Below, piece by piece: positions 9,566 to 19,761 of a DNA stretch of 64,000 bases (its first letter is position 1; each line of letters starts with the position of its first letter). Position numbers and translations under genes: made by a program. This DNA comes from Pseudorhodoferax soli (GTDB lineage Bacteria; Pseudomonadota; Gammaproteobacteria; Burkholderiales; Burkholderiaceae_C), in assembly GCF_003337555.1 (NCBI RefSeq), contig NZ_QPJK01000012.1:177990-241989 (forward strand). The letters are read 5' to 3'. The notes beneath the pieces are model-generated. The model did not search any database, had not been told where the DNA came from, and worked only from the letters and a program-made list of their open reading frames with translations.

Positions 9566-10057
9566 AAGAAGACATCCGGCCCCGATCTTTTCGCCGGCTG
9601 GCCTTCCTCCGGCCCGATGGCAGCCGTCCTCGCACCGTACCTCGCGTACGTTTGCCCCGGCAAGGAGGCGGCCTGTGTCACGCTCTTTTCAGCGGCTGTC
9701 CGCGCGGGGAAGTCGGGTAAGCTCCGCCCGCACCAGAGACAACGACAACGCGAGGGAAGGAGCACCCCATGCAGATCGGAGTGCCCGCCGACATACCGGC
9801 CGGCAAGAAAACACGCACAGCAGCCATCCAGCAGGCCGCGCTGCGGCGTGTGGCGCAACACACCCCGGACATGGCGCTCCGTACCGCCCCCGCCGCCCCA
9901 AGCGCAGCAGGGCATCCCAGCTGAGTCCCACCTGGGCGGCAAGGACGCCGCGCAACCAGCCTGCCTAGCCATCGCGGCGCCAACGCCAACCGAGCGTGCC
10001 CAGCGGCTGCGGCCTGCGCCTCGGCCGCACCACCAGAACAATTTCAGGAGGTCTTTC
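9566..10057. other. 492-bp leader region upstream of pntAA
   Basis: There is no complete conserved gene in this stretch. Its middle contains a short ORF that resembles the start of a pntA gene and is listed separately. The remaining 130 bp before pntAA end in a strong AGGAGG ribosome site. The first 200 bp, next to the Nudix gene start, presumably hold the divergent promoters, but I see no clear hexamers. Confidence 0.5.
9769..9924 (+). pseudogene. Relic 5' end of a second pntA-like gene
   Basis: A 51-codon frame with its own good ribosome site (GGGAAGGAG) begins MQIGVPADIPAGKKTRTAA. This closely mirrors the canonical transhydrogenase alpha-subunit start (M-x-IGVP-x-E-x-x-AGE-x-R-VAA), with a one-residue insertion at KK. 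After about 20 residues the similarity stops and the frame drifts to a stop codon. The intact, differently built pntAA follows 134 bp downstream. The simplest reading is a decayed remnant of an ancestral pntA. A short translated leader peptide is the alternative. Confidence 0.55.
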
Positions 10058-11668
10058 ATGCAAACCGCTTCCACCCAGCCGCCGCAGCGCATCGGCGTCC
10101 CACGCGAGATTTTCCCGGGCGAGAAACGTGTGGCCACCGTGCCCGAAGTCGTCGAAAAACTCATCAAGCTCGGCTTCACGGTGTCGGTGCAATCCGGCGC
10201 AGGCGAGGCGGCCAATTGCAGCGACGACGCCTACCGGGCCGCCGGCGCCGAGATCGTGGCCGACGCGGCCGCACTCTGGCGCACGGCGGACATCGTGTTC
10301 AAGGTGCGCCCACCCACGCCGGAGGAAGTGGGGCTGATGCGCGAAGGCGGCACCCTCATCGACTTCATCTGGCCCGCGCAGAACCCCGACCTGATGCAGC
10401 AGCTCGCCGCCCGGCGCGCAAGCGTGCTGGCCATCGATTGCCTGCCACGCACGCTTTCTCGCGCGCAGAAGATGGATGCGCTGACCTCGATGGCCGGCGT
10501 GTCCGGCTACCGCGCGGTGATCGAGGCCGCCAACGCCTTCGGCCGTTATTTCGCCGGGCAGATCACGGCGGCCGGCAAGGTGCCGCCGGCCAAGGTCTTC
10601 ATCGCCGGTGCGGGTGTGGCCGGCCTGTCGGCCATCGGCACGGCGGCCAGCCTGGGCGCCATCGTACGCGCCAACGACACGCGCGCCGAGGTGGCCGACC
10701 AGGTCACCTCGCTGGGCGGCGAGTTCGTCAAGGTGGACTACGAGGAAGAGGGCTCGGGCGGCGGCGGCTACGCCAAGGTCATGAGCGAGGGCTTCCAGGC
10801 CGCGCAGCGTGACATGTACGCGAAGCAGGCCAAGGACGTGGACATCATCATCACCACCGCGCTGATCCCCGGCAAGCCTGCGCCCAAGCTGATCACGGCC
10901 GAGATGGTGCAGAGCATGAAGCCCGGCAGCGTGATCGTGGACATGGCGTCCGAACAGGGCGGCAACTGCGAGCTCACCGTGCCCGGCGAAGCCGTGGTGC
11001 GCCATGGCGTGACCATCGTGGGCTACACCGACCTGGCCTCGCGCCTGGCCAAGCAGTCCTCCACGCTGTATGCGACCAACCTGCTGCGCCTGACCGAGGA
11101 GCTGTGCAAGGCCAAGGACGGCGTGGCCGTGGTCAACATGGAGGACGACGCGATCCGCGGCCTGACCGTGGTCAAGGACGGCACCATCACCTGGCCCGCG
11201 CCGCCGCTGGCCCAGGTGGCCAAGCCGCCCGCAGCTGCCAAGCCGGCCGTGGCGCCCGCCGCCAAGAAGGGCGGCCACGGCCATGGCAGCAGCGGGCCGC
11301 TGCCGGCCAAGACGCTGGCCATCGTTTTCACGGTGGCGGCACTGGCGTTCTGGTTCATCGGCAGCTTCGCCCCCGCCGCCTTCCTGGGCCACTTCACCGT
11401 CTTCGTGCTGGCCTGTTTCATCGGCTACATGGTGGTGTGGAACGTGACGCCGGCGCTGCACACGCCGCTCATGAGCGTGACCAACGCCATCTCCAGCATC
11501 ATCGCCATCGGGGCGCTGGTGCAGATCGCGCCGCCCGATGCGACGGCCGGTGGCCGCCCCGACGACCTGATCCGCTGGCTGGCCTTCGCGGCCCTGGTGC
11601 TCACGGCGGTGAACATGTTCGGCGGTTTCGCGGTCACGCGTCGCATGCTGGCCATGTTCCAGAAATAA
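10058..11668 (+). CDS. pntAA: NAD(P) transhydrogenase subunit alpha (fused domains I and II)
   Basis: A 536-residue alpha subunit of the proton-translocating transhydrogenase, which drives hydride transfer from NADH to NADP+ using the proton gradient. Residues 12-385 form the NAD-binding domain I ([15 protein letters not shown] at the start; Rossmann motif [18 protein letters not shown]). A Pro/Ala/Lys linker with GHGHGSSG follows. The C-terminal 110 residues carry about four membrane helices (domain II), as in the E. coli-type single-chain PntA. In the other known layout these two parts are separate genes. An AGGAGG ribosome site fixes the start. pntB follows 26 bp later. Confidence 0.96.
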   Translation: MQTASTQPPQRIGVPREIFPGEKRVATVPEVVEKLIKLGFTVSVQSGAGEAANCSDDAYRAAGAEIVADAAALWRTADIVFKVRPPTPEEVGLMREGGTLIDFIWPAQNPDLMQQLAARRASVLAIDCLPRTLSRAQKMDALTSMAGVSGYRAVIEAANAFGRYFAGQITAAGKVPPAKVFIAGAGVAGLSAIGTAASLGAIVRANDTRAEVADQVTSLGGEFVKVDYEEEGSGGGGYAKVMSEGFQAAQRDMYAKQAKDVDIIITTALIPGKPAPKLITAEMVQSMKPGSVIVDMASEQGGNCELTVPGEAVVRHGVTIVGYTDLASRLAKQSSTLYATNLLRLTEELCKAKDGVAVVNMEDDAIRGLTVVKDGTITWPAPPLAQVAKPPAAAKPAVAPAAKKGGHGHGSSGPLPAKTLAIVFTVAALAFWFIGSFAPAAFLGHFTVFVLACFIGYMVVWNVTPALHTPLMSVTNAISSIIAIGALVQIAPPDATAGGRPDDLIRWLAFAALVLTAVNMFGGFAVTRRMLAMFQK

Positions 11669-11694
11669 GAAGAACAAGAAGAGAGAACGACACC

Positions 11695-13110
11695 ATGTCC
11701 CAAAGTCTTGCAACGGTGGCCTACCTGGGCGCCGCCATCCTGTTCATCCTGAGCCTGGGGGGGCTGTCCAACCCCGAGACCTCGCGCCGCGGCAACCTGT
11801 TCGGCATGGTCGGCATGGCGCTGGCCGTGCTGGCCGCGGTCTTCGGGCCGCGCGTGAGCAGCGGCGGCATCGCCTGGATCGTGGTCGCCCTCGTCATCGG
11901 CGGTGGCATCGGCCTGTACGCGGCCAAGGTCGTCAAGATGACGCAGATGCCCGAGCTGGTTGCGCTCATGCACAGCCTGGTGGGCCTGGCGGCCTGCCTG
12001 GTGGGATTCGCCAGCTACGTCGACACCTCCATTCAGTACCAGGGCGCCGAGAAGGTCATCCACGAGGTGGAGATCTACGTCGGCATCCTGATCGGCGCCG
12101 TGACCTTCTCGGGCTCGCTGGTCGCGTTCGGCAAGCTCAACGGCAAGATCGGCGGCAAGCCGCTGCTGCTGCCAGGGCGCCATTGGCTCAACCTGGCTGC
12201 ACTGCTGATCGTGGTGTGGTTCGGCCGCCAGTTCATCCACGCCGACACCGTGGGCGTCGGCATGCTGTCGCTGCTCGTGATGACCGTGATCGCGCTGCTG
12301 TTCGGCGTGCACATGGTGATGGCCATCGGCGGTGCCGACATGCCTGTGGTGGTGTCGATGCTCAACAGCTACTCGGGCTGGGCCGCTGCGGCCACCGGCT
12401 TCATGCTCAGCAACGACCTACTGATCGTGACCGGCGCACTGGTGGGCTCCTCGGGTGCCATCCTGTCCTACATCATGTGCCAGGCCATGAACCGCAACTT
12501 CATCAGCGTGATCGCGGGCGGCTTCGGCTCCGGCGCTCCGGCCAAGAAGAGCGGCGATGCGGCCGCCGCCGAGCCGCAGGGCGAAGTGACGCCCATCACG
12601 GCGGCCGACACCGCTGAACTGCTGCGCGATGCCAAGAGCGTGGTCATCGTGCCCGGCTACGGCATGGCCGTCGCGCAGGCCCAGCACACGGTGAACGAGA
12701 TCACCCGCACCCTGCGCGCCAAGGGCGTGAACGTGCGCTTCGCGATCCACCCCGTGGCCGGCCGCATGCCCGGCCACATGAACGTGCTGCTGGCCGAAGC
12801 CAAGGTGCCCTACGACATCGTGATGGAGATGGACGAGATCAACGAGGACTTCCCGGACACGGACGTCGCCATGGTCATCGGCGCCAACGACATCGTGAAC
12901 CCGGCCGCGCAGGACGACCCCACCAGCCCCATCGCCGGCATGCCGGTGCTGGAGGTGTGGAAGGCCAGGCATTCCGTTGTGATGAAGCGTTCCATGGCCT
13001 CGGGCTATGCCGGCGTCGATAACCCCTTGTTCTACAAGGAAAACAACCGCATGTTGTTCGGCGACGCGAAGAAGATGCTGGACGAGGTGCTGGCCGCATT
13101 GAAGGCCTGA
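11695..13110 (+). CDS. pntB: NAD(P) transhydrogenase subunit beta
   Basis: A 471-residue beta subunit. The N-terminal half has eight or nine membrane helices that form the proton channel with PntAA. The C-terminal NADP-binding domain III starts near residue 290 ([18 protein letters not shown]) and contains the family segments [18 protein letters not shown] and [14 protein letters not shown]. It ends [21 protein letters not shown], as in all PntB proteins. E. coli PntB is 462 residues. It forms an operon with pntAA, and fadD starts 21 bp downstream on the same strand. Confidence 0.97.
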   Translation: MSQSLATVAYLGAAILFILSLGGLSNPETSRRGNLFGMVGMALAVLAAVFGPRVSSGGIAWIVVALVIGGGIGLYAAKVVKMTQMPELVALMHSLVGLAACLVGFASYVDTSIQYQGAEKVIHEVEIYVGILIGAVTFSGSLVAFGKLNGKIGGKPLLLPGRHWLNLAALLIVVWFGRQFIHADTVGVGMLSLLVMTVIALLFGVHMVMAIGGADMPVVVSMLNSYSGWAAAATGFMLSNDLLIVTGALVGSSGAILSYIMCQAMNRNFISVIAGGFGSGAPAKKSGDAAAAEPQGEVTPITAADTAELLRDAKSVVIVPGYGMAVAQAQHTVNEITRTLRAKGVNVRFAIHPVAGRMPGHMNVLLAEAKVPYDIVMEMDEINEDFPDTDVAMVIGANDIVNPAAQDDPTSPIAGMPVLEVWKARHSVVMKRSMASGYAGVDNPLFYKENNRMLFGDAKKMLDEVLAALKA

Positions 13111-13131
13111 ACGCAGAACGAAGGAGATTGC

Positions 13132-14811
13132 ATGAGCGAGCGCATCTGGCTGCAGAGCTATCCGCCGGGCGTGCCCAGCGACATCGACCCTGGCGAATAC
13201 CCCTCGCTGGTCGCCCTCATGGAAGAAAGCTTCTCGAAGTTCGCCGACCGCACAGCCTACAGCTTCATGGGCCGCGATGTCAGCTACGCCGAGACCGACC
13301 AGCTCAGCGGGCGCTTCGCAGCCTATCTCCAGAGCCTGGGACTGGCACGCGGTGACCGCATCGCCGTGATGATGCCCAACGTGCCGCAGTACCCGGTGGC
13401 CGTGGCAGCCATCCTGCGCGCTGGCTATGTGCTGGTGAACATCAATCCGCTGTACACGCCGCGCGAGTTGGAGCACCAACTCAAGGACTCGGGCGCCAAG
13501 GCCATCGTCATCATCGAGAACTTCGCCGCGACGCTCGTGCATTGCATCCAGGCCACGCCGGTCCGCCATGTGGTGCTCTGCGCCATGGGCGACCAGTTGG
13601 GCATGCTCAAAGGCGCGCTGGTGAACTACGTGGTGCGCAAAGTCAAGAAGCTGGTGCCGCCGTTCTCGCTGCCCGGCGCAGTGCGCTTCAACGACGCCGT
13701 TGCCCGTGGCGCACGCGCGCAGTTCACCAAGCCGCAGATCGGCCCGGAGGACCTGGCCGCGCTGCAGTACACCGGCGGCACCACCGGCGTGAGCAAGGGC
13801 GCCATGCTGACGCACCGCAACGTGATCGCGAACGCGCTGCAGTCCGAAGCATGGAACCAGCTGGCCATGGATCGGGTACCGCAGGGCGTGCAACCGGTCT
13901 CCGTCTGCGCGCTGCCGCTGTACCACATCTTCGCGTTCACCGTGGGGATGATCCTGACGATGCGCACCGGCGGCAAGCTGGTGCTGATCCCCAACCCGCG
14001 CGATCTGCCGGCCGTGCTCAAGGAACTCTCCAAGCACCAGATCCACAGCTTCCCGGCCGTCAACACGCTGTTCAATGGGCTGGCCAATCACCCGGACTTC
14101 AACACCGTCGACTGGAGCCACCTCAAGGTGTCCATCGGTGGCGGCATGGCCGTGCAGAGTGCTGTCGCCAAATTGTGGCTGGAGAAGACCGGCTGCCCGA
14201 TCTGCGAAGGCTACGGCCTGTCCGAGACCTCGCCATCGGCCAGCTGCAATTCGCCGACCAACAAGGAGTTCACCGGCACCATCGGCCTGCCATTGCCGAG
14301 CACCTTCTTCAAGCTGCTCGACGACGACGGCCACGAGGTCGTCCCGGGCCAGCCCGGCGAGATCGCCATCAAGGGCCCGCAGGTGATGGCCGGCTACTGG
14401 CAGCGGCCCGACGAGACCGCCAAGGTCATGACCGCCGACGGCTACTTCAAGACCGGCGACATCGGCACCATGGACGAGCACGGCTTCTTCCGCATCATCG
14501 ACCGCAAGAAGGACATGATTCTGGTCAGCGGCTTCAATGTCTATCCGAACGAGATCGAGGATGTGGTGGCCCAGCTCGACGGCGTGCTGGAGGTGGCCTG
14601 CGTGGGCATGCCCGACGACAAGACCGGCGAGGCCGTCAAGCTCGTGCTGGTGCGCAAGAACCCCGAACTCAGCGAAGAGGCCGTGCGCGCCTATTGCCGC
14701 GCAAACCTGACCGGCTACAAGCAGCCGCGCGTGATCGAGTTCCGCACCGAACTGCCCAAGACGCCGGTGGGCAAGATCCTGCGCCGCCAGCTGCGCGACC
14801 AAGCTGCATGA
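13132..14811 (+). CDS. fadD: Long-chain fatty-acid--CoA ligase
   Basis: A 559-residue acyl-CoA synthetase of the ANL superfamily that activates long-chain fatty acids with ATP and CoA for beta-oxidation. Motif 1 is YTGGTTGVSKGAML near residue 212. The acyl-AMP motif GYGLSETSP lies near residue 360, the hinge/FACS region DGYFKTGDIG...IIDRKKDMILVSGFNVYPNEIE near 435-480, and the C-terminal lysine in KTPVGKILRR. The ribosome site is GAAGGAGA. It may be cotranscribed with pntAB. Its stop overlaps the mtnN start (ATGA). Confidence 0.95.
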   Translation: MSERIWLQSYPPGVPSDIDPGEYPSLVALMEESFSKFADRTAYSFMGRDVSYAETDQLSGRFAAYLQSLGLARGDRIAVMMPNVPQYPVAVAAILRAGYVLVNINPLYTPRELEHQLKDSGAKAIVIIENFAATLVHCIQATPVRHVVLCAMGDQLGMLKGALVNYVVRKVKKLVPPFSLPGAVRFNDAVARGARAQFTKPQIGPEDLAALQYTGGTTGVSKGAMLTHRNVIANALQSEAWNQLAMDRVPQGVQPVSVCALPLYHIFAFTVGMILTMRTGGKLVLIPNPRDLPAVLKELSKHQIHSFPAVNTLFNGLANHPDFNTVDWSHLKVSIGGGMAVQSAVAKLWLEKTGCPICEGYGLSETSPSASCNSPTNKEFTGTIGLPLPSTFFKLLDDDGHEVVPGQPGEIAIKGPQVMAGYWQRPDETAKVMTADGYFKTGDIGTMDEHGFFRIIDRKKDMILVSGFNVYPNEIEDVVAQLDGVLEVACVGMPDDKTGEAVKLVLVRKNPELSEEAVRAYCRANLTGYKQPRVIEFRTELPKTPVGKILRRQLRDQAA

Positions 14812-15506
14812 AGACCGCCATCGTCAGCGCCATGCGCGAGGAACTCGCTGCCGTGCTGGCCCTGCTGCCCGACGAACAGTGCCAGCGCGTGGCAGGCCGC
14901 GACTTCTGGGTCGGCCACCTGCACGGGCAGGAAGTGGTGGCCGTGCTGGCGCGCATCGGCAAAGTGGCTGCTGCCACCACGGCCACGCTGCTGGCCGAAC
15001 GCTTTCGCGTCGACCGCGTCGTCTTCACAGGCGTGGCCGGCGGCATCGGTTCCGGGGTGAGCGTGGGCGACGCGGTCGTCGCCAACGCCTTTTTGCAGCA
15101 CGACATGGATGCGTCGCCGCTGTTCCCGCGGCACGAGGTGCCGCTCTACGGCATGAGCCGTTTCGAGGCCGACCCTGCGCTGCGTGACGCGCTGGTGCAG
15201 GCCGCGCGCCAGGCGCTGCCGCACGCCCAAGTGCACGAGGGATTGATCGTCAGCGGCGACCGCTTCGTCAGCAGCTCGGCCGAGGTGCGCGCCCTGCGCG
15301 CAGCGCTGCCCGACGTGCTGGCCGTGGAGATGGAAGGCGCAGCCTTCGCGCAGGTGTGCCACGATTTCGATCTGCCGTTTGCGGCCGTGCGGACCATCTC
15401 GGACCGCGCCGACGAGGCCGCGCACCGCGACTTTCTGCAGTTCGTGCGCACGGTGGCCAGCCCGGCCTCGGCGGCCATCGTGCAGGCCCTGCTCGCCGCT
15501 ACTTGA
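14808..15506 (+). CDS. mtnN: 5'-methylthioadenosine/S-adenosylhomocysteine nucleosidase
   Basis: A 232-residue purine nucleosidase of the PNP/UDP family that splits adenine from methylthioadenosine and S-adenosylhomocysteine. The start MKTAIVSAMREE carries the catalytic Glu12. VFTGVAGGIG, the substrate-site VEMEGAAFAQV and the catalytic-Asp segment RTISDRADE near residue 200 are all present. The start codon overlaps the fadD stop by four bases, indicating coupling. The last 8 bp overlap the end of convergent corA. Confidence 0.95.
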   Translation: MKTAIVSAMREELAAVLALLPDEQCQRVAGRDFWVGHLHGQEVVAVLARIGKVAAATTATLLAERFRVDRVVFTGVAGGIGSGVSVGDAVVANAFLQHDMDASPLFPRHEVPLYGMSRFEADPALRDALVQAARQALPHAQVHEGLIVSGDRFVSSSAEVRALRAALPDVLAVEMEGAAFAQVCHDFDLPFAAVRTISDRADEAAHRDFLQFVRTVASPASAAIVQALLAAT

Positions 15507-16485
15507 GCCAGCCGCGCCGGCGGAAGTACAGCATCGGCACGAGTGCGCTGGCCGCCATCAGGCCCAGCGCATACGGGTAGCCCATGGCCCAGTCCAGCTC
15601 CGGCATGAACTTGAAGTTCATGCCGTAGATGCTGGCAATCAAAGTCGGCGGCAGCAAGGCCACGCTGGCCACCGAGAAGATCTTGATGATCTTGTTCTGG
15701 TTGATGTTGATGAAACCGACCGTCGCATCCATCAGGAAGTTGATCTTGTCGAAGAGGAAGGCGGTGTGGCTGTCCAGCGACTCGATGTCGCGCAGGATCT
15801 GGCGCGCCTCCTCGAACTGCTCGGCATTGAGCATGCGGCTTCGCATCATGAAGCTGACCGCGCGGCGCGTGTCCATGGCATTGCGGCGGATGCGGCCATT
15901 CAAGTCTTCCTGGCGCGCGATCAGGCCCAGCACCTCGCCTGCCGTCTCGTCGCTGACGTTGCCGTTGAGGACCAACGTGCCGGCCTTTTCCAGCTCGTCA
16001 TACACGCCTTCCAGCGTGTCGGCCGAATACTCTGCGTCGGCGTCGAACAGCTTGAGCAGCACTTCCTTGGCGTCTTCGATCAGGCCGGGTGCGCGCCGCG
16101 CACGCATGCGCAGCAGCCGGAACACCGGCACGTCCTCGTCGTGGATCGAGAACAGCACGCCGCGGCTCTTGAGTTCGGCGTTGTGCTGGTTCAGGATGAA
16201 GGCCACACGCACGTGGCGCGGATCATCCGGGTCCGCGATCAGGAAGTCGCTGCGCACATGCAGGTCGCCGTTGTCTTCCTCGTAGAAACGGGCCGATTCC
16301 TCGATGTCCTCGTCCGTCACGTCCTCGGGGATGGACAGGCCGTAATACTGCTTGACCCAGCGCTTTTCCTCCAGCGTGGGCGACTCCAGGTCGACCCAGA
16401 TCGGCTGGAACTGCGACAGTTCTTCGAGCGAATCGATTTCTTCCTGGACCAGCCGCCCGTTGGCCAGGGTGAAGATGTTCAGCAT
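15499..16485 (-). CDS. corA: Magnesium/cobalt transporter CorA
   Basis: A 328-residue CorA-family divalent-cation channel (mainly Mg2+ and Co2+) of the inner membrane. A large acidic cytoplasmic N-terminal domain is followed by the two C-terminal membrane helices typical of the family. The selectivity signature YGMNFKFMPEL lies near residue 286 at the end of the first helix. MLNIFTLANGRLV is taken as the start because the upstream extension of this frame looks non-coding. It converges on mtnN with an 8-bp overlap, and its promoter region is shared with divergent hpf. Confidence 0.95.
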   Translation of the reverse strand: MLNIFTLANGRLVQEEIDSLEELSQFQPIWVDLESPTLEEKRWVKQYYGLSIPEDVTDEDIEESARFYEEDNGDLHVRSDFLIADPDDPRHVRVAFILNQHNAELKSRGVLFSIHDEDVPVFRLLRMRARRAPGLIEDAKEVLLKLFDADAEYSADTLEGVYDELEKAGTLVLNGNVSDETAGEVLGLIARQEDLNGRIRRNAMDTRRAVSFMMRSRMLNAEQFEEARQILRDIESLDSHTAFLFDKINFLMDATVGFININQNKIIKIFSVASVALLPPTLIASIYGMNFKFMPELDWAMGYPYALGLMAASALVPMLYFRRRGWLK

Positions 16486-16727
16486 GGGGAATCCCCTGTG
16501 GTGTTCTCGGGCCCGCACCAAGGCGGATGGGGGGTGCTTTGCGACCTCGCGCCGGGCACTGGAGCGCAGTGCCGTCGCCAGGATTCCACGCGGTGGGCTC
16601 CGTACGGGAAGCCCGAAATTATGGCACCGCCAACTCCCTGTAACCTTGTCCAACCAGCCTTGCATTTCAGGGGGTTCGCGCGCATAGTGAATCGCCCGTC
16701 AACCGTGAACTGCAAGAAGGAGGCTCC

Positions 16728-17057
16728 ATGAATTTGACGATCAGCGGTCACCACCTCGAAGTGACTCCCGCACTGCGCAGCTATGTCATCAACAAGCTCG
16801 ATCGCATCACGCGGCATTTCGATCAGGTGGTCGATGTCAAGGTCCTGTTGACCGTGGAAAAGCAGAAGGAGAAGCAGAATCGGCAACGCGCCGAGTGCAA
16901 CATCCACGTGAAGGGCAATGACATGTTTGCGGAGAGTGCACACGCTGATCTCTATGCGGCCGTGGACGAACTGGTGGACAAGCTGGACCGCCAAGTTGTG
17001 CGACACAAGGACCGTATCCAGCAACACCACCACGAGGCCCCCAAGCGCCTGATGTGA
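16728..17057 (+). CDS. hpf: Ribosome hibernation promoting factor, short form
   Basis: A 109-residue HPF/RaiA-family protein that binds the 30S decoding centre in stationary phase and promotes 100S ribosome dimers. The start [20 protein letters not shown] and the lysine-rich region [15 protein letters not shown] are typical. Length corresponds to the short gamma/beta-proteobacterial form, without the long dimerisation tail. The ribosome site is AGAAGGAGG. The usual neighbour rpoN is missing here; corA is upstream instead. A strong terminator follows. Confidence 0.94.
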   Translation: MNLTISGHHLEVTPALRSYVINKLDRITRHFDQVVDVKVLLTVEKQKEKQNRQRAECNIHVKGNDMFAESAHADLYAAVDELVDKLDRQVVRHKDRIQQHHHEAPKRLM

Positions 17058-17105
17058 AGTCTTCGGCGGCGCGCCCAGCGTGTCGCCGGCAACCGACAGA
17101 AACCG

Positions 17106-17131
17106 AGGCCGCCGAAATGGGCGGCCTTTTT
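17106..17131 (+). terminator. Rho-independent terminator of hpf
   Basis: An 8-bp perfect stem (AGGCCGCC / GGCGGCCT), loop GAAATG, then a T run. It separates hpf from ptsN, whose start is only 45 bp downstream, so ptsN must have its own promoter in the ATAATCC-containing spacer. Confidence 0.88.
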
Positions 17132-17175
17132 GTTGCTGCACCGCAATGTAACGGCGTGCATAATCCGCCCTTCGT

Positions 17176-17643
17176 ATGAACCGCCTAGCGTCCATCCTGC
17201 CTGCAGCGCAGGTCCTCGTCAGCGTCGATGCCACCAGCAAGAAGCGCGCGTTCGAAGAAGCCGGCCTGCTGTTCGAGAACCTGCACGCGCTGTCGCGTGC
17301 GTTGGTGACCGACAGCCTGTTCGCGCGCGAGCGCCTGGGTTCGACCGGCCTGGGCCATGGCGTGGCCATCCCGCACGGCCGCATCAAGGGCCTGAAGTCG
17401 CCCATGGCGGCGGTTCTGCAACTGGCCCAGCCCATTGGCTTCGACGCACCGGACGAGCAGCCCGTCAAGTTGCTGATTTTCCTGTTGGTGCCCGAAGCAG
17501 CCACCCAGAAACACCTGGAAATCCTGTCGGAAATCGCCGAGTTGCTGAGCGACGCGCCGTTGCGCGAAAGCTTGAAGAGCACGGTGGATGCCGCAGCGCT
17601 GCATGCGCTGATCGACGGCTGGCAATCGTCCCAGCCGGCGTGA
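17176..17643 (+). CDS. ptsN: PTS IIA-like nitrogen-regulatory protein
   Basis: A 155-residue EIIA-Ntr, the end phosphoacceptor of the nitrogen phosphotransferase system. The phospho-accepting His67 lies in the conserved GVAIPHGRI. In relatives it controls potassium transport and other membrane functions according to its phosphorylation state. This is notable because trk, kup and kdp systems are all in this window; E. coli PtsN acts on TrkA and KdpD, and whether this one does is inference. A likely extended -10 (TGCATAAT) lies about 12 bp before the ATG. hprK follows within 28 bp. Confidence 0.94.
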   Translation: MNRLASILPAAQVLVSVDATSKKRAFEEAGLLFENLHALSRALVTDSLFARERLGSTGLGHGVAIPHGRIKGLKSPMAAVLQLAQPIGFDAPDEQPVKLLIFLLVPEAATQKHLEILSEIAELLSDAPLRESLKSTVDAAALHALIDGWQSSQPA

Positions 17644-17671
17644 CCGCCCGCCCTGGCGACGCTGCGCGGCC

Positions 17672-18619
17672 ATGAAGCCCAACGTCGTCAGTGCCGATGT
17701 CCTCTTCGAGGAGTTCCGGGCGCTGTTGCGCTGGGAATGGGTTGCAGGACTTGGCGCATCCGAACGCCGTTTCGATGAAGTCGCCGTGCGCGCTGCGCGC
17801 TCGGGCGCGGACCTCGTCGGCTACCTGAACTACATCCACCCCTACCGCGTGCAGATCCTGGGCGAGCGCGAGATCGCCTACCTGGTCAACGCCACGCCCG
17901 AGGACTGCGCACGGCGCATCGCCCGCATCGTCACGCTGGAGCCGCCGGTGCTGGTGCTGGCCGACGGGCAGACTGCGCCGCAGGCGCTGCTGTCCATGTG
18001 CGAGCGCGCACAGATCCCGATGTTCGCGACCGAGGAATCATCCGCGTTCGTCATCGACGTGCTGCGCGCCTACCTGTCCAAGCACTTCGCCGACCGCACC
18101 ACCATGCACGGGGTGTTCATGGACATCCTGGGCCTTGGCGTCATGATCACGGGCGAGTCGGGCCTGGGCAAGAGCGAGCTCGGCCTGGAACTGATTTCGC
18201 GCGGCAATGGCCTGGTGGCCGACGACGCGGTCGACTTGTACCGCATCAACCAGACCACGATCGAAGGCCGCTGCCCGGAGCTGCTGCAGAACCTGCTCGA
18301 AGTGCGCGGCATCGGCCTACTGGACATCCGCGGCATCTTTGGAGAGACCGCCGTGCGCCGCAAGATGCGGCTCAAGCTCATCGTGCACCTGGTCCGCCGC
18401 GAAACCATGGAGCGCGAGCACGAGCGCCTGCCCTATGAGCCGCTCACCCAGGATGTGCTGGGCGTGGCCGTGCGCAAGGTCATCATCCAGGTGGTGGCTG
18501 GACGCAACATCGCCGTGCTCGTGGAGGCCGCGGTGCGCAACACCATCCTGCAGCTGCGCGGCATCGACACTTACCAGGAATTCGTGGAGCGGCACCGCCG
18601 CGCCATGGAAGGCGACTGA
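17672..18619 (+). CDS. hprK: HPr kinase/phosphorylase
   Basis: A 315-residue HprK, which in betaproteobacteria phosphorylates and dephosphorylates Ser46 of HPr. The C-terminal kinase domain has the P-loop GESGLGKS near residues 161-168. The family signature [16 protein letters not shown] near residue 210 and the [11 protein letters not shown] region follow. The N-terminal half is the HprK N domain. It sits directly after ptsN, the usual order in Burkholderiales. No HPr or enzyme I gene lies in this window. A 16-bp palindrome (TGAAGCGC/GCGCTTCA) spans its stop codon and may act as a bidirectional hairpin with convergent fur. Confidence 0.96.
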   Translation: MKPNVVSADVLFEEFRALLRWEWVAGLGASERRFDEVAVRAARSGADLVGYLNYIHPYRVQILGEREIAYLVNATPEDCARRIARIVTLEPPVLVLADGQTAPQALLSMCERAQIPMFATEESSAFVIDVLRAYLSKHFADRTTMHGVFMDILGLGVMITGESGLGKSELGLELISRGNGLVADDAVDLYRINQTTIEGRCPELLQNLLEVRGIGLLDIRGIFGETAVRRKMRLKLIVHLVRRETMEREHERLPYEPLTQDVLGVAVRKVIIQVVAGRNIAVLVEAAVRNTILQLRGIDTYQEFVERHRRAMEGD

Positions 18620-18629
18620 AGCGCGCGCT

Positions 18630-19058
18630 TCAGGCCTTGGCTTGCTTGCCGCCGCACTCGGCGCACAGGCCGTACAGCGACATGGCGTGGTCTTGCACGG
18701 TCCAGCCCTTGGCCTTGGCCACGATGGCCTGGCGCTTCTCGATCTCGGCGTCGAAGAACTCCTCGACCTTGCCGCAGGACGTGCAGACGAAGTGGTCGTG
18801 GTGACGCCCTTCGTTGAGCTCGTAGACCGCCTTGCCGGACTCGAAATGGCTGCGCGACAGGATGCCGGCCTGCTCGAATTGCGTCAGCACCCGGTAGACC
18901 GTGGCCAGGCCGATGTCCGAGCGCTCCATCAACAGTACGCGGAACACGTCTTCGGCCGTCATGTGGCGCAACTCGCCCTTCTGGAAGATCTCCATGATCT
19001 TCAGCCGGGGCAGGGTGGCCTTCAGACCGGTGCTCTTGAGTTCGTCGATATTGGCCAT
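18630..19058 (-). CDS. fur: Ferric uptake regulator
   Basis: A 142-residue Fur, the iron-responsive repressor. The winged-helix N-terminal domain contains [12 protein letters not shown] and the recognition segment [18 protein letters not shown]. The metal-binding part has HHDHF near residue 86 and two CxxC zinc motifs (CTSCG and CAECG). It is divergent from bamE, as in most Burkholderiales, so the 108-bp spacer probably holds both promoters. I did not see a clear 19-bp Fur box there. Confidence 0.97.
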   Translation of the reverse strand: MANIDELKSTGLKATLPRLKIMEIFQKGELRHMTAEDVFRVLLMERSDIGLATVYRVLTQFEQAGILSRSHFESGKAVYELNEGRHHDHFVCTSCGKVEEFFDAEIEKRQAIVAKAKGWTVQDHAMSLYGLCAECGGKQAKA

Positions 19059-19132
19059 GCGCGCTCTGGATGTCTTGATGGCAGCGCCCCCGCCGCGCCC
19101 GGACGGGCTGCAGGGGCAAAAAGGGCCGCCGC

Positions 19133-19138
19133 TACAAT
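19133..19138 (+). promoter_or_regulatory. Candidate -10 element for bamE
   Basis: TACAAT, 28 bp before the bamE ATG in the fur/bamE spacer. No good -35 is visible at 17 bp, so this rests on the hexamer alone. Confidence 0.35.
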
Positions 19139-19166
19139 CGCTCGATCATAGCGCCGCCGAGTCTCC

Positions 19167-19715
19167 ATGCCCGCTCCCCGTTCGATGCCCCCGCCCTTCG
19201 GCCTGCTGATGCTCTGCTGCGCCGCGCTCGCGGGGTGCGGCACGGTGACAGACGCCACCCGCCGCGCGGCCAATGCCATCGTGCCCTACAAGATCGAGAT
19301 CGTGCAGGGCAACTTCGTCTCCAAGGAGCAGGTCGAGGCGCTCAAGCCCGGCATGTCGCGCGCCCAGGTGCGTGATGTCCTGGGCACGCCGCTGCTGCAA
19401 AGCGTGTTCCATGCCGACCGCTGGGACTACGTGTTCACGATGAAACGCCAGGGCACCGAGCCGCAGGCGCGCCAGCTCACGGTGTACTTCAAGGACGACC
19501 TGCTCGAGCGCAGCGAGGGCGACCCGATGCCCAGCGAAACCGAGTTCGTGGCGCTGCTCGGTGCCGAGCGCAAGGCCAAGGCCGTTCCGGTGCTCGAAGC
19601 CAGCGAAGACAAACTCAAGCCATTCGCACCGCGCGAGCCAGCCCCCCAGGCCACACCGCAGCCGGCTGCCCCCCTGCCCTCGTCCTACCCGCCGCTGGAA
19701 GCCCCGGCGCGCTGA
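19167..19715 (+). CDS. bamE: Outer membrane assembly lipoprotein BamE
   Basis: A 182-residue lipoprotein (SmpA/OmlA domain) of the BAM complex that inserts beta-barrel proteins in the outer membrane. The signal peptide ends in the lipobox LAGC with lipidated Cys24. The SmpA/OmlA fold covers about residues 45-125 ([27 protein letters not shown] ... DRWDYVF). A Pro/Ala-rich tail of about 50 residues extends beyond the normal fold. dapB follows within 47 bp. Confidence 0.94.
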   Translation: MPAPRSMPPPFGLLMLCCAALAGCGTVTDATRRAANAIVPYKIEIVQGNFVSKEQVEALKPGMSRAQVRDVLGTPLLQSVFHADRWDYVFTMKRQGTEPQARQLTVYFKDDLLERSEGDPMPSETEFVALLGAERKAKAVPVLEASEDKLKPFAPREPAPQATPQPAAPLPSSYPPLEAPAR

Positions 19716-19761
19716 CCGCGCCGGCCTGCGGCGGCATCCGCATCCCTGCCCAGCCATTGCC

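Noticed and set aside
12418..14802. 794-residue open frame antisense to pntB and fadD
   Set aside because: Spans two real genes on the other strand and shows only reverse-frame composition.
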